From positions 164,635,442-164,699,441 of the forward strand of contig CM061132.1 in assembly GCA_030789695.1 (NCBI GenBank): 64,000 bases of DNA, given 5' to 3'. The notes beneath the pieces were generated by a model, which worked only from the letters and a program-made list of their open reading frames with translations, made no database searches and was not told the DNA's origin. Source of the stretch: Scilla litardierei. Lineage: Eukaryota; Streptophyta; Magnoliopsida; Asparagales; Asparagaceae. The position numbers and the translations under genes were made by a program. The first letter of the stretch is position 1, and the number at the start of each line of letters is the position of its first letter. Of this stretch, positions 41,823 through 54,032 are shown piece by piece.

Positions 41823-44800
41823 TCTAAAAGACTCCGGGGCAGGACCGGTCCTCGCCACCCAAACCGGAGAGGGGCACGGGCCGAGCTGCACACTCGCTCC
41901 CCCCCCCCCCCAAGAAGACCTCCGGGGCAAGTTCACTGAGCTTGGCCACCCAAACCGGAGCGCCATATGCGGGGTAGGCGACGGCCCAATACCCGTCCGA
42001 CTATAGAGGTTGCGGGGAGGCGACGGCCCTATACCCCCCCTCTAAAAGACTCCGGGGCAGGACCAGTCCTCACCACCCAAACCGGAGAGGGGCACGGGCC
42101 GAGCTGCACACTCGCTCCCCCCCCCCCCCCACGAAGACCTCCGGGGCAAGTTCACTGAGCTTGGCCACCCAAACCGGAGCGCCATATGCGGGGTAGGCGA
42201 CGGCCCAATACCCGTCCGACTATAGAGGTTGCGGGGAGGCGACGGCCCTATACCCCCCCTCTAAAAGACTCCGGGGCAGGACCAGTCCTCGCCACCCAAA
42301 CCGAAGAGGGGCACGGGCCGAGCTGCACACTCGCTCCCCCCCCACGAAGACCTCCGGGGCAAGTTCACTGAGCTTGGCCACCCAAACCGGAGCGCCATAT
42401 GCGGGGTAGGCGACGGCCCAATACCCGTCCGACTATAGAGGTTGCGGGGAGGCGACGGCCCTATACCCCCCCCCTCTAAAAGACTCCGGGGCAGGACCAG
42501 TCCTCGCCACCCAAACCGGAGAGGGGCACGGGCCGAGCTGCACACTCGCTCCCCCCCCCCCCCACGAAGACCTCCGGGGCAAGTTCACTGAGCTTGGCCA
42601 CCCAAACCGGAGCGCCATATGCGGGGTAGGCGACGGCCCAATACCCGTCCGACTATAGAGGTTGCGGGGAGGCGACGGCCCTATACCCCCCCTCTAAAAG
42701 ACTCCGGGGCAGGACCAGTCCTCGCCACCCAAACCGGAGAGGGGCACGGGCCGAGCTGCACACTCGCTCCCCCCCCCCCCCCAAGAAGACCTCCGGGGCA
42801 AGTTCACTGAGCTTGGCCACCCAAACCGGAGCGCCATATGCGGGGTAGGCGACGGCCCAATACCCGTCCGACTATAGAGGTTGCGGGGAGGCGACGGCCC
42901 TATACCCCCCCTCTAAAAGACTCCGGGGCAGGACCAGTCCTCGCCACCCAAACCGGAGAGGGGCACGGGCCGAGCTGCACACTCGCTCCCCCCCCCCCAA
43001 GAAGACCTCCGGGGCAAGTTCACTGAGCTTGGCCACCCAAACCGGAGCGCCATATGCGGGGTAGGCGACGGCCCAATACCCGTCCGACTATAGAGGTTGC
43101 GGGGAGGCGACGGCCCTATACCCCCCCTCTAAAAGACTCCGGGGCAGGACCAGTCCTCGCCACCCAAACCGGAGAGGGGCACGGGCCGAGCTGCACACTC
43201 GCTCCCCCCCCCCCAAGAAGACCTCCGGGGCAAGTTCACTGAGCTTGGCCACCCAAACCGGAGCGCCATATGCGGGGTAGGCGACGGCCCAATACCCGTC
43301 CGACTATAGAGGTTGCGGGGAGGCGACGGCCCTATACCCCCCCTCTAAAAGACTCCGGGGCAGGACCAGTCCTCGCCACCCAAACCGGAGAGGGGCACGG
43401 GCCGAGCTGCACACTCGCTCCCCCCCCCCCCCCCAAGAAGACCTCCGGGGCAAGTTCACTGAGCTTGGCCACCCAAACCGGAGCGCCATATGCGGGGTAG
43501 GCGACGGCCCAATACCCGTCCGACTATAGAGGTTGCGGGGAGGCGACGGCCCTATACCCCCCCCCCTCTAAAAGACTCCGGGGCAGGACCAGTCCTCGCC
43601 ACCCAAACCGGAGAGGGGCACGGGCCGAGCTGCACACTCGCTCCCCCCCCCCCCACGAAGACCTCCGGGGCAAGTTCACTGAGCTTGGCCACCCAAACCG
43701 GAGCGCCATATGCGGGGTAGGCGACGGCCCAATACCCGTCCGACTATAGAGGTTGCGGGGAGGCGACGGCCCTATACCCCCCCTCTAAAAGACTCCGGGG
43801 CAGGACCAGTCCTCGCCACCCAAACCGAAGAGGGGCACGGGCCGAGCTGCACACTCGCTCCCCCCCCACGAAGACCTCCGGGGCAAGTTCACTGAGCTTG
43901 GCCACCCAAACCGGAGCGCCATATGCGGGGTAGGCGACGGCCCAATACCCGTCCGACTATAGAGGTTGCGGGGAGGCGACGGCCCTATACCCCCCCTCTA
44001 AAAGACTCCGGGGCAGGACCAGTCCTCGCCACCCAAACCGGAGAGGGGCACGGGCCGAGCTGCACACTCGCTCCCCCCCCCCCACGAAGACCTCCGGGGC
44101 AAGTTCACTGAGCTTGGCCACCCAAACCGGAGCGCCATATGCGGGGTAGGCGACGGCCCAATACCCGTCCGACTATAGAGGTTGCGGGGAGGCGACGGCC
44201 CTATACCCCCCCTCTAAAAGACTCCGGGGCAGGACCAGTCCTCGCCACCCAAACCGGAGAGGGGCACGGGCCGAGCTGCACACTCGCTCCCCCCCCCCCC
44301 CAAGAAGACCTCCGGGGCAAGTTCACTGAGCTTGGCCACCCAAACCGGAGCGCCATATGCGGGGTAGGCGACGGCCCAATACCCGTCCGACTATAGAGGT
44401 TGCGGGGAGGCGACGGCCCTATACCCCCCCTCTAAAAGACTCCGGGGCAGGACCAGTCCTCGCCACCCAAACCGGAGAGGGGCACGGGCCGAGCTGCACA
44501 CTCGCTCCCCCCCCCCCCCAAGAAGACCTCCGGGGCAAGTTCACTGAGCTTGGCCACCCAAACCGGAGCGCCATATGCGGGGTAGGCGACGGCCCAATAC
44601 CCGTCCGACTATAGAGGTTGCGGGGAGGCGACGGCCCTATACCCCCCCTCTAAAAGACTCCGGGGCAGGACCAGTCCTCGCCACCCAAACCGGAGAGGGG
44701 CACGGGCCGAGCTGCACACTCGCTCCCCCCCCCCCCAAGAAGACCTCCGGGGCAAGTTCACTGAGCTTGGCCACCCAAACCGGAGCGCCATATGCGGGGT

Positions 44801-45370
44801 AGGCGACGGCCCAATACCCGTCCGACTATAGAGGTTGCGGGGAGGCGACGGCCCTATACCCCCCCTCTAAAAGACTCCGGGGCAGGACCAGTCCTCGCCA
44901 CCCAAACCGGAGAGGGGCACGGGCCGAGCTGCACACTCGCTCCCTCCCCCCCCCCCAAGAAGACCTCCGGGGCAAGTTCACTGAGCTTGGCCACCCAAAC
45001 CGGAGCGCCATATGCGGGGTAGGCGACGGCCCAATACCCGTCCGACTATAGAGGTTGCGGGGAGGCGACGGCCCTATACCCCCCCCCTCTAAAAGACTCC
45101 GGGGCAGGACCAGTCCTCGCCACCCAAACCGGAGAGGGGCACGGGCCGAGCTGCACACTCGCTCCCCCCCCCAAGAAGACCTCCGGGGCAAGTTCACTGA
45201 GCTTGGCCACCCAAACCGGAGCGCCATATGCGGGGTAGGCGACGGCCCAATACCCGTCCGACTATAGAGGCTGCGGGGAGGCGACGGCCCTATACCCCCC
45301 CCCCCCCCCCCCCCCCCCCCTCTAAAAGACTCCGGGGCAGGACCAGTCCTCGCCACCCAAACCGGAGCGG
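41823..45370. repeat. Tandem array of ~216-bp higher-order units, 17 copies
   Basis: Each unit starts CTCTAAAAGACTCCGGGGCA and is almost identical from copy to copy. Starts fall at about 41823, 42040, 42260, 42475, 42690, 42910, 43127, 43346, 43567, 43785, 43997, 44212, 44430, 44648, 44867, 45088 and 45321. Within a unit, GG(G)GCA...GCCACCCAAACCGGAG occurs twice, showing two ~85-97-bp subunits plus a short third part (GGAGGCGACGGCCCTATACC). Copies differ mainly in poly-C length (7 to over 20). Short ORFs repeat with it but are by-products. Confidence 0.97.
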
Positions 45371-45379
45371 GGCACGGGC

Positions 45380-46395
45380 CGAGCTGCACACTCGCCCCCC
45401 CTCCAGACCTCTGGGGCAGGGCCAACCCTAGCCACCCAAACCAGAGAAGGGCACGGGCCGGGCTACGCGCCCGCTCCCCCCCCTCCAGACCTCTGGGGCA
45501 GGGCCAACCCTAGCCACCCAAACCAGAGAAGGGCACGGGCCGGGCTACGCGCCCGCTCCCCCCCTCCAGACCTCTGGGGCAGGGCCAACCCTAGCCACCC
45601 AAACCAGAGAAGGGCACGGGCCGGGCTACGCGCCCGCTCCCCCCCTCCAGACCTCTGGGGCAGGGCCAACCCTAGCCACCCAAACCAGAGCAGGGCACGG
45701 GCCGGGCTACGCACCCGCTCCCCCCTCAAGACCTCTGGGGCAGGGCCAACCCTAGCCACCCAAACCAGAGGTGGGCACGGGCCGGGCTACGCGCCCGCTC
45801 CCCCCCTCCAGACCTCTGGGGCAGGGCCAACCCTAGCCACCCAAACCAGAGAAGGGCACGGGCCGGGCTACGCGCCCGCTCCCCCCCTCCAGACCTCTGG
45901 GGCAGGGCCAACCCTAGCCACCCAAACCAGAGAAGGGCACGGGCCGGGCTACGCGCCCGCTCCCCCCCTCCAGACCTCTGGGGCAGGGCCAACCCTAGCC
46001 ACCCAAACCAGAGAAGGGCACGGGCCGGGCTACGCGCCCGCTCCCCCCCTCCAGACCTCTGGGGCAGGGCCAACCCTAGCCACCCAAACCAGAGAAGGAC
46101 ACGGGCCGGGCTACGCGCCCGCTCCCCCCCTCCAGACCTCTGGGGCAGGGCCAACCCTAGCCACCCAAACCAGAGAAGGGCACGGGCCGGGCTACGCGCC
46201 CGCTCCCCCCTCCAGACCTCTGGGGCAGGGCCAACCCTAGCCACCCAAACCAGAGCAGGGCACGGGCCGAGCTACGCGCCCGCTCCCCCCCTCAAGACCT
46301 CTGGGGCAGGGCCAACCCTAGCCACCCAAACCAGAGTAGGGCACGGGCCGGGCTACGCGCCCGCTCCCCCCCCCCCCCCCCAAGACCTCTGGGCC
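45380..46395. repeat. Tandem array of ~80-bp units, about 12 copies
   Basis: Units GACCTCTGGGGCAGGGCCAA...GCCACCCAAACCAGAGAAGG...CGCCCGCTCCCCC directly follow the 216-bp array. The monomer is clearly related to the first subunit of that array (same GGGGCAGG, GCCACCCAAACC and GGGCACGGGCCG landmarks). Confidence 0.95.
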
Positions 46396-49363
46396 CGGGC
46401 CAACCCGAGGGGGGCCACGTACCCCTGACTCGGAAAAGCAAAAGAAAACGGGGGCACGCGAACCGGGACAAAATGACATCAGTTCCCGAGTCGACGGCCC
46501 CGATGGGACTCGGCGAAACGAAAGGACGCTCGCGAAACACGCCACCATTAATGATGCGCTCCAAAAGAGGACACGCAAGAGCCACCTGGCCAAGGTGGTT
46601 TCCCACAGGCGTGAATTCAAGGAGCCCATTAATAATGCCAGCTCAGCGCAATAAATAAGGGAGAAACCGTCAACAAAATCTACCTATAAAGAGGCCATCC
46701 CCCCCCCCCCCCCCCCGAAGAGAAAAAATCAACAGACATGAAAAACCGCCACTTGATCCCCCCACCCTCCGGGAAAAGGGCTGAGATACACCGCCCTAAC
46801 AAAAGAGAGGTCACCGGCCATCAATGGTTCCCGCCGCCCAGAACGGCGGTGCCTAGATCCCCAGCACCACTAACTGGATATTCCGCTTACAAACGGATCG
46901 CTATCCGGATATTCCGCTTACACACGGGAAATCCACCTTTCACGCCTCCGTCCCATAAACGGGGACGAGGCGGAGAAAGAATGGCATCCGTTCAAAGTAA
47001 TCTGGGCAGGCGAGAGCCCCCAGCGCAGGCCGGCCAGTACCTCCTCGCCCTCGACCTTCATCCGAGGACCTCGGCAAGGCTGCATCACCGACAAGCCCAA
47101 ACGACGAATCCTGGCATGTCAGCTCGCCGAGGCGCCGTCGGGCTCGGGACCCCACCCTCAAACCGAAACAGCGAGGCGTGGGGCAGCGGGGAACGTCCCG
47201 ATGCTCAAGAACCTCCCCAGGGGGCAGGGCGGGGCAAGCCGGCTTCCCTTCTCAGCGCCTATACCGGACCGAGGAAACCCATGTCCGCGAAAAAAGACAA
47301 GGCCGCGGAGGGAAGGCGGCCCGGTCGGCAAGGTACCCCCCACCTATCCCGAGCCAAAGTGACCTCGCGACACTTCAGCCCAGACGGCGGCCCCTCGCCT
47401 CCGCGCCAAGATCGGCTCAAGACAACTCGCCCACACGGCCCGCGGAAGCCCCAGGACCCGGCGGTCATTAGGCCCGCGCGACCGGGCAAGGACAGCTCTA
47501 AAGCCCCTCCCCGACTCGGTTCTGACCCTACAACGGGCGACGAACTAAAAACTAATGTACAAGCTGTGGCCCAGCACTCATAAATTTAAACGAAAACATT
47601 GTTCTTTAAATATAATAGCATGTGTCTATCCCCCCACGCCAAGCACCGGGCGAGCAACGCGCCGCCCCGCCTAACTGACCTAGGACACCTACGAAATCTG
47701 GGACGCACAGTCCCGCTCCCCCTGCTCCCGGAAACCCACCAACAACTTTCCCCATGGCGAAAGGGGTGCACTGGGGCTCGCCTCGCGGAACCGATTCGGC
47801 CAGACACCAAATCAGGATAGACCAGTGCGTCCCATCCTGAACCCGTTCGAGACCGCCCCAAATGCACCACGGGAAGACAACATCCCCCTCCCCCAGACAG
47901 GACACGGGGATGTTGGGGGCATAATGGGATAATGGGCAAATTGCGTAGCTCCTGCAAGAAGCCAAGACTCGTGACCCGGATCGGACCGGTCGCAAGACAG
48001 AAACCCCGAAATATACGCCCTGTCCTGAAATGACATCGGCCTTGTCCCGTCACAACAGCGCCCCGATGCGACTCAACATAACGAAAGGACGCTGGTTCAA
48101 CACGCCATCAACAGCAACACGCCCCCCAAGGGGCCAGAGTGCCGGATACCGCCAGGAAAAAGTGATTCCCGAAGCGCGTGATTCCGCAGAGCCCATGAGC
48201 GACGCTAATCCACGGCGTTACCTAAGAGAAACCCGTCCGCAACACCTCGCTATAAATACCCCCCCCCCCCCTCCAGGGGTCAGGGTAAAGGAGGAAGAAA
48301 GACGGGATTCCTCTCCCCTCACTCCGGGCATAAAGCGGCCCTAAACGCCCCACCGAGCTACGAAAAAAGCCGATAGCCACCGACGAACTTCACTTCCCCC
48401 GACGATGGGCGCCACGGCCCCGCCACCTCCGTCCGGATATTCCCCTTACACGCGGAAGGCCCCGCCCGCCAGCTTGCCTCCTGCTTGTTACTGTATCAAA
48501 AGGCAGGTTCAGACGGCCGCCCGCGTGCCGCAACACCCCAATTAACGCCGTCCCCCTAGGCGCCGCCACCGCCACCTCGTCCTCAACCTCCCTGGGGTTC
48601 CCCCTCGGTGCGCAGGATTCCTAGTGAGGAACTCTCCAGCGCGGCGGCGGCAAGGCAGATCGCGAGGAAGCGAGGAAAGGAAAAGGAAGAAGCTCCACCC
48701 GACAAACGAGGGTCAGCCCCCCGAAGGGGGAACCACCACGGGACTTCATCCCTGATTAAACCAAATGGTGGTTCACGGCGCGTCGGCCCCTCCCCGGACA
48801 ACGAAGCAGAAGGAACTAGGCGGTCAGTAAAAGGGAAGACCGCCCGGCAACAGGGATCTACCCACCCCGATATAGCGGGCGACGAGTATAAACCACCGCC
48901 CATCCCGACCATAGGCTGGGTCACACCTGCGCTATCACTGCAAATATCATCTAAATCTCCGGTAAAGGTTGATGAATAATATTCCTCCTTATGGACGCCT
49001 TCCCTGAGCCCAAGAGCACAACAGCTGGGAGGTCCACCGGGCACAGTGTGGTGGAAGTCCCGCGAAAATCACAAACAGGTCCGATAAACACATCTCAGCA
49101 AAAACCACAACCTTCTCAAAAAGTCGGGCTCCCCCAAAATCCGACCCAGCCGCCACATAAAGCGGCGTGCCGTTATGAGGCAACGCCCCACTTGGTTACC
49201 ACGCGGAGTGAGACCTCGCGATCCAGCAACAGCGGGCAGTACCCCGCGGAAACAGCATATCCAACCCTGAGCTTGGACCCAAGCCCGAGTCCGGTTAAAG
49301 GATAATGTTACGCCATCCGAGACGAACCGGGCTTCCGCCTCGTACTCGAATGCCGGGGGCAAT
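46396..49363 (+). other. Noncoding 3' region of the gypsy element with a diverged internal duplication
   Basis: GC-rich. Many overlapping ORFs, the longest 46738-47583, are Arg/Pro/Gly-rich without domain similarity, and I do not accept them as genes. Two diverged modules about 1.55 kb apart (about 46470-46940 and 48030-48470) share ACGAAAGGACGCT, CACGCCA, a TATAAA-like box before a C-run, and GGATATTCC(G/C)CTTACAC. Confidence 0.65.
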
Positions 49364-50312
49364 TGTTACGACCTAAAGATCGTAGGAGCCCGACTCCCGC
49401 CCGGGTCCGTTAACATACCCCATTAACTCACCTTTACGCAAAAGGGCCGCCGCCCCGAAAATCCGGGGCATCATGGAGACAGGCGCGCCTTGCAGCGCTC
49501 CCCGAACCGGCCGGGGCGGACCCCCGCAGCCGGCCGAGGCGGACCCCCGCAGCCGACCGACTCTTAGTCCGACGCTAACGACAAACAACCTAAGGATAAG
49601 GACACCTGACACATACGTCACCCGACCATCCGACAAAGCGCCCCCTGACGGAAAAGCCACCTGACAGATAACGCTTTCACTTTCGGCTCTGACATCCCGA
49701 CAAAAGCACCCATGGGCCGTTGCGTCGCCTGACAAAGGCAGGTCAGAGACTCCTGTTCCCGGCGTCCTTGTCCGAAGCCTCCGCCGACACCCGAGCCAGC
49801 TCAGCACGCCTAGTCATCACCCGTCAGGTATAAATACCCCTTCTCCTCTTACGGAGAGGAGGTTGCTGCAGAATTCTCTCTCATTCAGCTATTCACACAC
49901 GAGTGCAAAGGTCTTCCATATCTTTGTGCTCCCACCTATAGCTCGCCACGCGCGGTCGACACACCGTTAGTCCGACCGGCGTGACCAGCCCCCCATTTTA
50001 AGCCCTATCACTGACTTAGGCATCGGAGGGGCTAAGGGTTGAACCCCCAACCCAGCCCTTCTGACGAGTTGTTCGTGTTGCAGGAGAGCTCGCCTATCAA
50101 CACCAGCCGGCGTCACCCCCCCTGCCGTTCAACCTTGTCCAGCCGCATCCGGCGAGATTCAGCCCCGCGACCGTCACTGGCGTCCTGATCGACTTCTTCA
50201 CCCCACTAATCGCTTGTCAAATAGCCTACCTAAACCCCCTTCTCCACATAACCACCGTGCCCTTGGTTCCCATTAATACAAATTCATTGTACGCGAGTTC
50301 CACCTCGTAACA
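49364..50312 (+). repeat. 3' LTR of the gypsy element
   Basis: Preceded by the purine-rich GCCGGGGGCAAT. Same sequence as the 5' LTR apart from a local duplication of GGCGGACCCCCGCAGCC and a handful of substitutions. Confidence 0.95.
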
Positions 50313-50579
50313 ATTTTAGTGAGAAAACTTAAATTTTGGTGTGAAAAATGATTTGGGAACCAAAACTTTGAAATTAGAAGTGTCTTGGGAAAGATTTCGA
50401 AGATTAAATTTGGAAGGAAAAGTGCCTTGGAAACCTAAACTTTGAAATTAGAAGTGCATTGGGAAAAATTATGCAGATTAAATTTGGGGGGAAAAGTGAC
50501 TTGGTAATCTAAACTTTGAAATTAAAAGCGCATTGGGAAAGATTGTGGAGAAGCATGATCCATTAAATAAAATAAAATA

Positions 50580-50971
50580 AAAAATTTAGCGTAAAACAAT
50601 TTAGCGGAACAACAAATTAGCGTAAAAATCCTTGAGGTTTGTTGTTCTGCACCGAAGGCTCCCGCTAAATTTTTTTACGCTAATTTGTTGTTCCGCGCCT
50701 TTGCCAAATTTATTGTTCGACGCCGACTTTGTTGTTCCGCGCCAAAGGCGCGGGCGCCAAATTTACTGTTCAACGCCGACTTTGTTGTTCCGTTCAAAGG
50801 CGCCTGCGCCGAATTTGTTGTTCCTCGCCGAAGATGCCCGCGCCGCTAAATATTTTTACGCTAATTTATTGTTCTGTTAAATTTTGACTGTGGAAATAAT
50901 TTTTCGGGGAACAAAGCTTTCGCATGGGAAATCTTAAATGAACCGTGCCCGCGGGCATGGGTTATGACGAG
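50580..50971 (+). mobile_element. Helitron 3' portion, family of 7828-8240
   Basis: It shares TTTTTTACGCTAATTTGTTG, GTTCTGTTAAATTTTG and ATCTTAAATG..CCGTGCCCGCGGGC with the intron Helitron. It ends in palindrome CCGTGCCCGCGGGCATGG and CGAG (a one-base change from CTAG). GCGCC(A/G)AAGGCGCC hairpin units are repeated several times (about 50640-50860). Its 5' end is unclear. The gypsy element has inserted upstream and may have split it. Confidence 0.65.
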
Positions 50972-51205
50972 TCTATATATTAAAAGACAACTAAGGCTGA
51001 CTGGGACAAGATGATGTCAGCATGATGTATAAAGAGGTTGATAGAAGGATGGCTAGCCCCCCTCCCCAACCTATTTATCCCTAGACACTCCCAACATACA
51101 CACCCACTCTTCTCACTTTCCCCCTTAGTGTTTTTTCGAATTGTTTATGTACCCCTTCGAATTTTTTTTTTTTGCCCGTGCATCCGTGCACGGGATATTT
51201 TCTAG
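50972..51205 (+). mobile_element. 234-bp non-autonomous Helitron, head to tail with the previous one
   Basis: It begins TCTATATATTAAAAGAC, a typical plant Helitron 5' end, and finishes with hairpin CCCGTGCATCCGTGCACGGG and TATTTTCTAG, followed by T. It starts at the exact base after the preceding Helitron's terminus. Confidence 0.8.
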
Positions 51206-52779
51206 TAAAAATATAAACAAGAAAACAGTCGTACATTATCATTTGCAATCCTTAAAAGTTAGGCAACATGCATGTGTATTTTATTGGATTAGCCCACTAC
51301 CATATGTTGTTTTAAATTGCAAGCAAAGGATTTGAAAATGTTTTTTGTTTTTGAACCACCGTGTTAAGTTTACATAGCCTACACGGCAAGCAATACAAGA
51401 AAGCAAAATTCAACTTTGTGTACTATAATTTACTTGTCTGTCCACACTAAAACCTAATCTTTAACAATATCTTTTACCAACACAAGCTTTAAACAATAAG
51501 ATATTTGCTTATGCCGCCGCCAAACCAAAGCCATCATGCTTTCAACATCTAAGAACAATTGTCAAAGGCTTCCCAAACGACGTCGAAGATGACATTTGGT
51601 CTTCTAGTTTGAGCAAAAATTTACAATCGTGAAGCCCTCCTCGGTACCTAGCTCTAGCAACGCCTTGAGTCCTTTTGCATACACCTTTTTGCATCCCATG
51701 CCACTGAGACCCGGGCATCACCACATGGTCATCCCAACACGTATTCCTGAAGAGTCGGAGGTGATAAAAGAAAGATAGGGAAGATAAGGGAAAAGTCAAT
51801 CCAGAAGAAGCAGGCCACTGAGCACATGTTGATATATTACATGTAATGCTCTATATAACCAATGTACAAGTACAACATCTTATACAAGGCTCTCAGCTCC
51901 ACCTCAAATGTACAACACTGAACCCACAACTGAACAAATAGAACAACCCTCAACACAACCCAAGTACAGCGCAACACGCTACACTACCCACGGCACCAAC
52001 CTTCAGAAGAAGCAACCCGTACTACCTGCCGGGAAAAGGTGGAGGGCACGTCAAATGTGTGTCCAGCAGGAGTTCACAACTCTGAAAATGGAAATATCTA
52101 CGTTTGACAATGTAATGCTAAAAGAGAGAGTGTGCAGGTATGGACTAAGTAAAAGTAGACAACTGATAGTAATCAACTACAAGACAAGTACACTACAATA
52201 AACAAAAGTATTGAAATACTAAGGTAAACAAGGGAACAACTACTTGAATGAAAGAGAACTAGTAAAACCACATAGTACAAGACACACAAGGCAAACCACA
52301 CATCTAGTGCCGGTTCTAAAGATATTAGGGTACAGGGCGAGTTAAAATTTTGGGCCCTTTAAATAATTTTTTTAAACATTGAAATACTAAATTTTCTGGA
52401 GGTTTGGAATCTAGCCAAATGCAAGGAGGCTCGTCCCTACACCTGAAATTTTTATTGATATGCCAAATGATGGTCCAAAATAAGAGGGACATTAAACCAA
52501 TACCCCTTAAATTAAAACAAATACAATGATTAGCATTCGAGAACATGTGTCAAAAGGTGAGAAGTAGATTTTTTTAACTAGAGCCAAAAAGGACGATCGC
52601 GTAAGCTACAGTTGCTCATATTCATAAAGTATTAAATATTATGAATTATTATGAAATTTTGGAATATTTTAAATTTTCAGCTCCAAAGTCCAAAATTTAA
52701 GTTCTTAAATTTTTTTTGGTCTTATTGCTCTAATTTTATAAAGAACACAATGCAAAATTCCAAGTGTAGTGATAATATT
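51206..52779. other. Intergenic DNA
   Basis: AT-rich. Short ORFs only. No feature recognised. Confidence 0.5.
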
Positions 52780-52784
52780 AATAC

Positions 52785-52930
52785 TATTGTGAACGGTTTT
52801 AAACCGGGTTGGTTGAGATTCTGGGCTATCCTAGAAATAGGCACATATCTTTATAAACTCATTTTGTATTCTCCCTTTTGCCTATAAATACAGAGTTGGG
52901 GGCTCCTCCCCAAACAATTGATTCATAACA
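52785..52930 (+). repeat. 5' LTR of element C
   Basis: TATTGTGAACGG...GATTCATAACA. The second base (A) has mutated from the expected TG, as seen by comparison with the 3' LTR. TATA box CTATAAATACA near 52884. Confidence 0.92.
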
Positions 52931-52943
52931 CGTTATCAGCACG
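52931..52943 (+). other. Primer-binding site, tRNA-Ile anticodon-arm type
   Basis: CGTTATCAGCACG, directly after the LTR. Same as in elements A and B. Confidence 0.7.
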
Positions 52944-53274
52944 AGCCTCTAAAAATTTTTCTTTCCTCAAAAAAAATTTTCGTTCGTTGCGAAGGCGAAG
53001 GCGAGAGGAGACGGGAGATCCACGAGCGCGGTGCAAGGCTTTTTCAATCGAGCGTCTTCATCCGCGTAGGGCTTCGCGCAACCGTCGCTATATCCGGAGG
53101 ACGGATATAGAGGTAAACACAAGAAAAAACGATGTTTTTTTAATCATACGTATGATTGCCCCTCCTCTTGATCTCACAACATCGACATGGTGATTATTTG
53201 TCGCCTTGAAAACGACGGATCGTTCATCCCAAAAATACAATTTTTAGGGGTTAAACCATAACTTTTAGCCCGCC

Positions 53275-53292
53275 GGCGGCTAGCCGCCGCCC

Positions 53293-53326
<34 letters not shown>

Positions 53327-53965
53327 CGCCTCCCCCGCCCGTAGTGGAGGGAGTGGCCGCCGCACCGCCCAAGAGGGCGGCCGCCGCCGCCCACGCCCCC
53401 GCGCCCCCTCCCTGCCCGCAGCGGGGGGGGCCACCGACAACCCTCGCCCCCTCCCCGCCCGCAGCGGGGGGCCACCGACGCCCCTCCCCCCCTGAAAACG
53501 ACGGACCGTTCATCCCAAAAATACAATTTTTAGGGGTTAAACCCTAACTTTTAGCCCGCCGACGGCTAGCCGACGGCCCTACCCCCCCCCCCCCCCTCGC
53601 CACCCCCCGCCCGTAGTGGAGGGAGTGGCCGCCACACTGCCCGAGAGGGCGGCCGCCGCCGCCCACGACCCGCGCCCTCTCCCCGCCCGCGGCGGGGGGA
53701 CCACCGACGCCCCTCGCCCCCCCACCCCCCCCCCCCCCCCCCCCGCCCGCAGAGGGGGGGCCGCCCATGCCCCTGCGCCCCCCCCCCCCCTCCCGCAGCG
53801 GGGGGCCGTCCTCACCCCGACGCCCCCCGCCCGTAGCGGGGGGCCGCCGGCGCTCCCCCCCCCCCCGCAGCGAGGGGGGCCGCCCCTTCGCCCCCCCTCC
53901 CATCGGGGGCCCGCCGTCGGCGGTTACGAAGGCGGCGGCGGCGGCCAAAACCCTAGCCGCCGCCG
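53275..53965. repeat. G/C-homopolymer arrays in the element C leader
   Basis: Units such as CGCCCGCAGCGGGGGGCC with C-runs of up to ~30. A 290-bp tandem duplication is evident: CGTTCATCCCAAAAATACAA and TTTTTAGGGGTTAAACC appear at about 53222 and again at about 53508, each followed by a GCCGAC/GCGGC stretch. Confidence 0.92.
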
Positions 53966-54032
53966 CCCCCCAAGCCCAATTGGGCTTTTCTACGGCCCAA
54001 TTCAAAACAAATAAAAAAATAAAAAGTTTTCT

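Larger units (their letters stand above)
37962..50312 (+). mobile_element. 12.35-kb Ty3/gypsy element with gag and protease only, carrying satellite arrays
   Basis: LTRs of 923 and 949 bp (TGTTACGACC...CCTCGTAACA) are nearly identical, differing by a few substitutions and one 24-26-bp duplication in the 3' copy. A perfect 5-bp TSD ATTTT lies at 37957-37961 and 50313-50317. The interior has gag, an aspartic protease, then about 4.6 kb of tandem repeats and 3 kb of noncoding DNA. RT, RNase H and integrase are absent, so it must be mobilised by a relative. The gag type, long LTRs and arrays upstream of the 3' LTR resemble the Tat/Retand lineage. Confidence 0.95.

Noticed and set aside
41967..45431. 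Repeated small ORFs of about 61-76 codons starting MRGRRRPNTRP
   Set aside because: They recur once per 216-bp unit and change frame with poly-C length. Better explained as repeat DNA than as a multi-copy peptide gene.
46738..47583. 281-codon ORF in the gypsy 3' region
   Set aside because: Low-complexity Arg/Pro/Gly/Ser composition, no domain, and overlapping ORFs on the other strand. No sign of selection visible.
50632..50880. 82-codon ORF with repeated LLFDADFVV-like segments
   Set aside because: It derives from repeated TTGTTGTTC(C/T)GCGCC units of the Helitron, not from a protein family.
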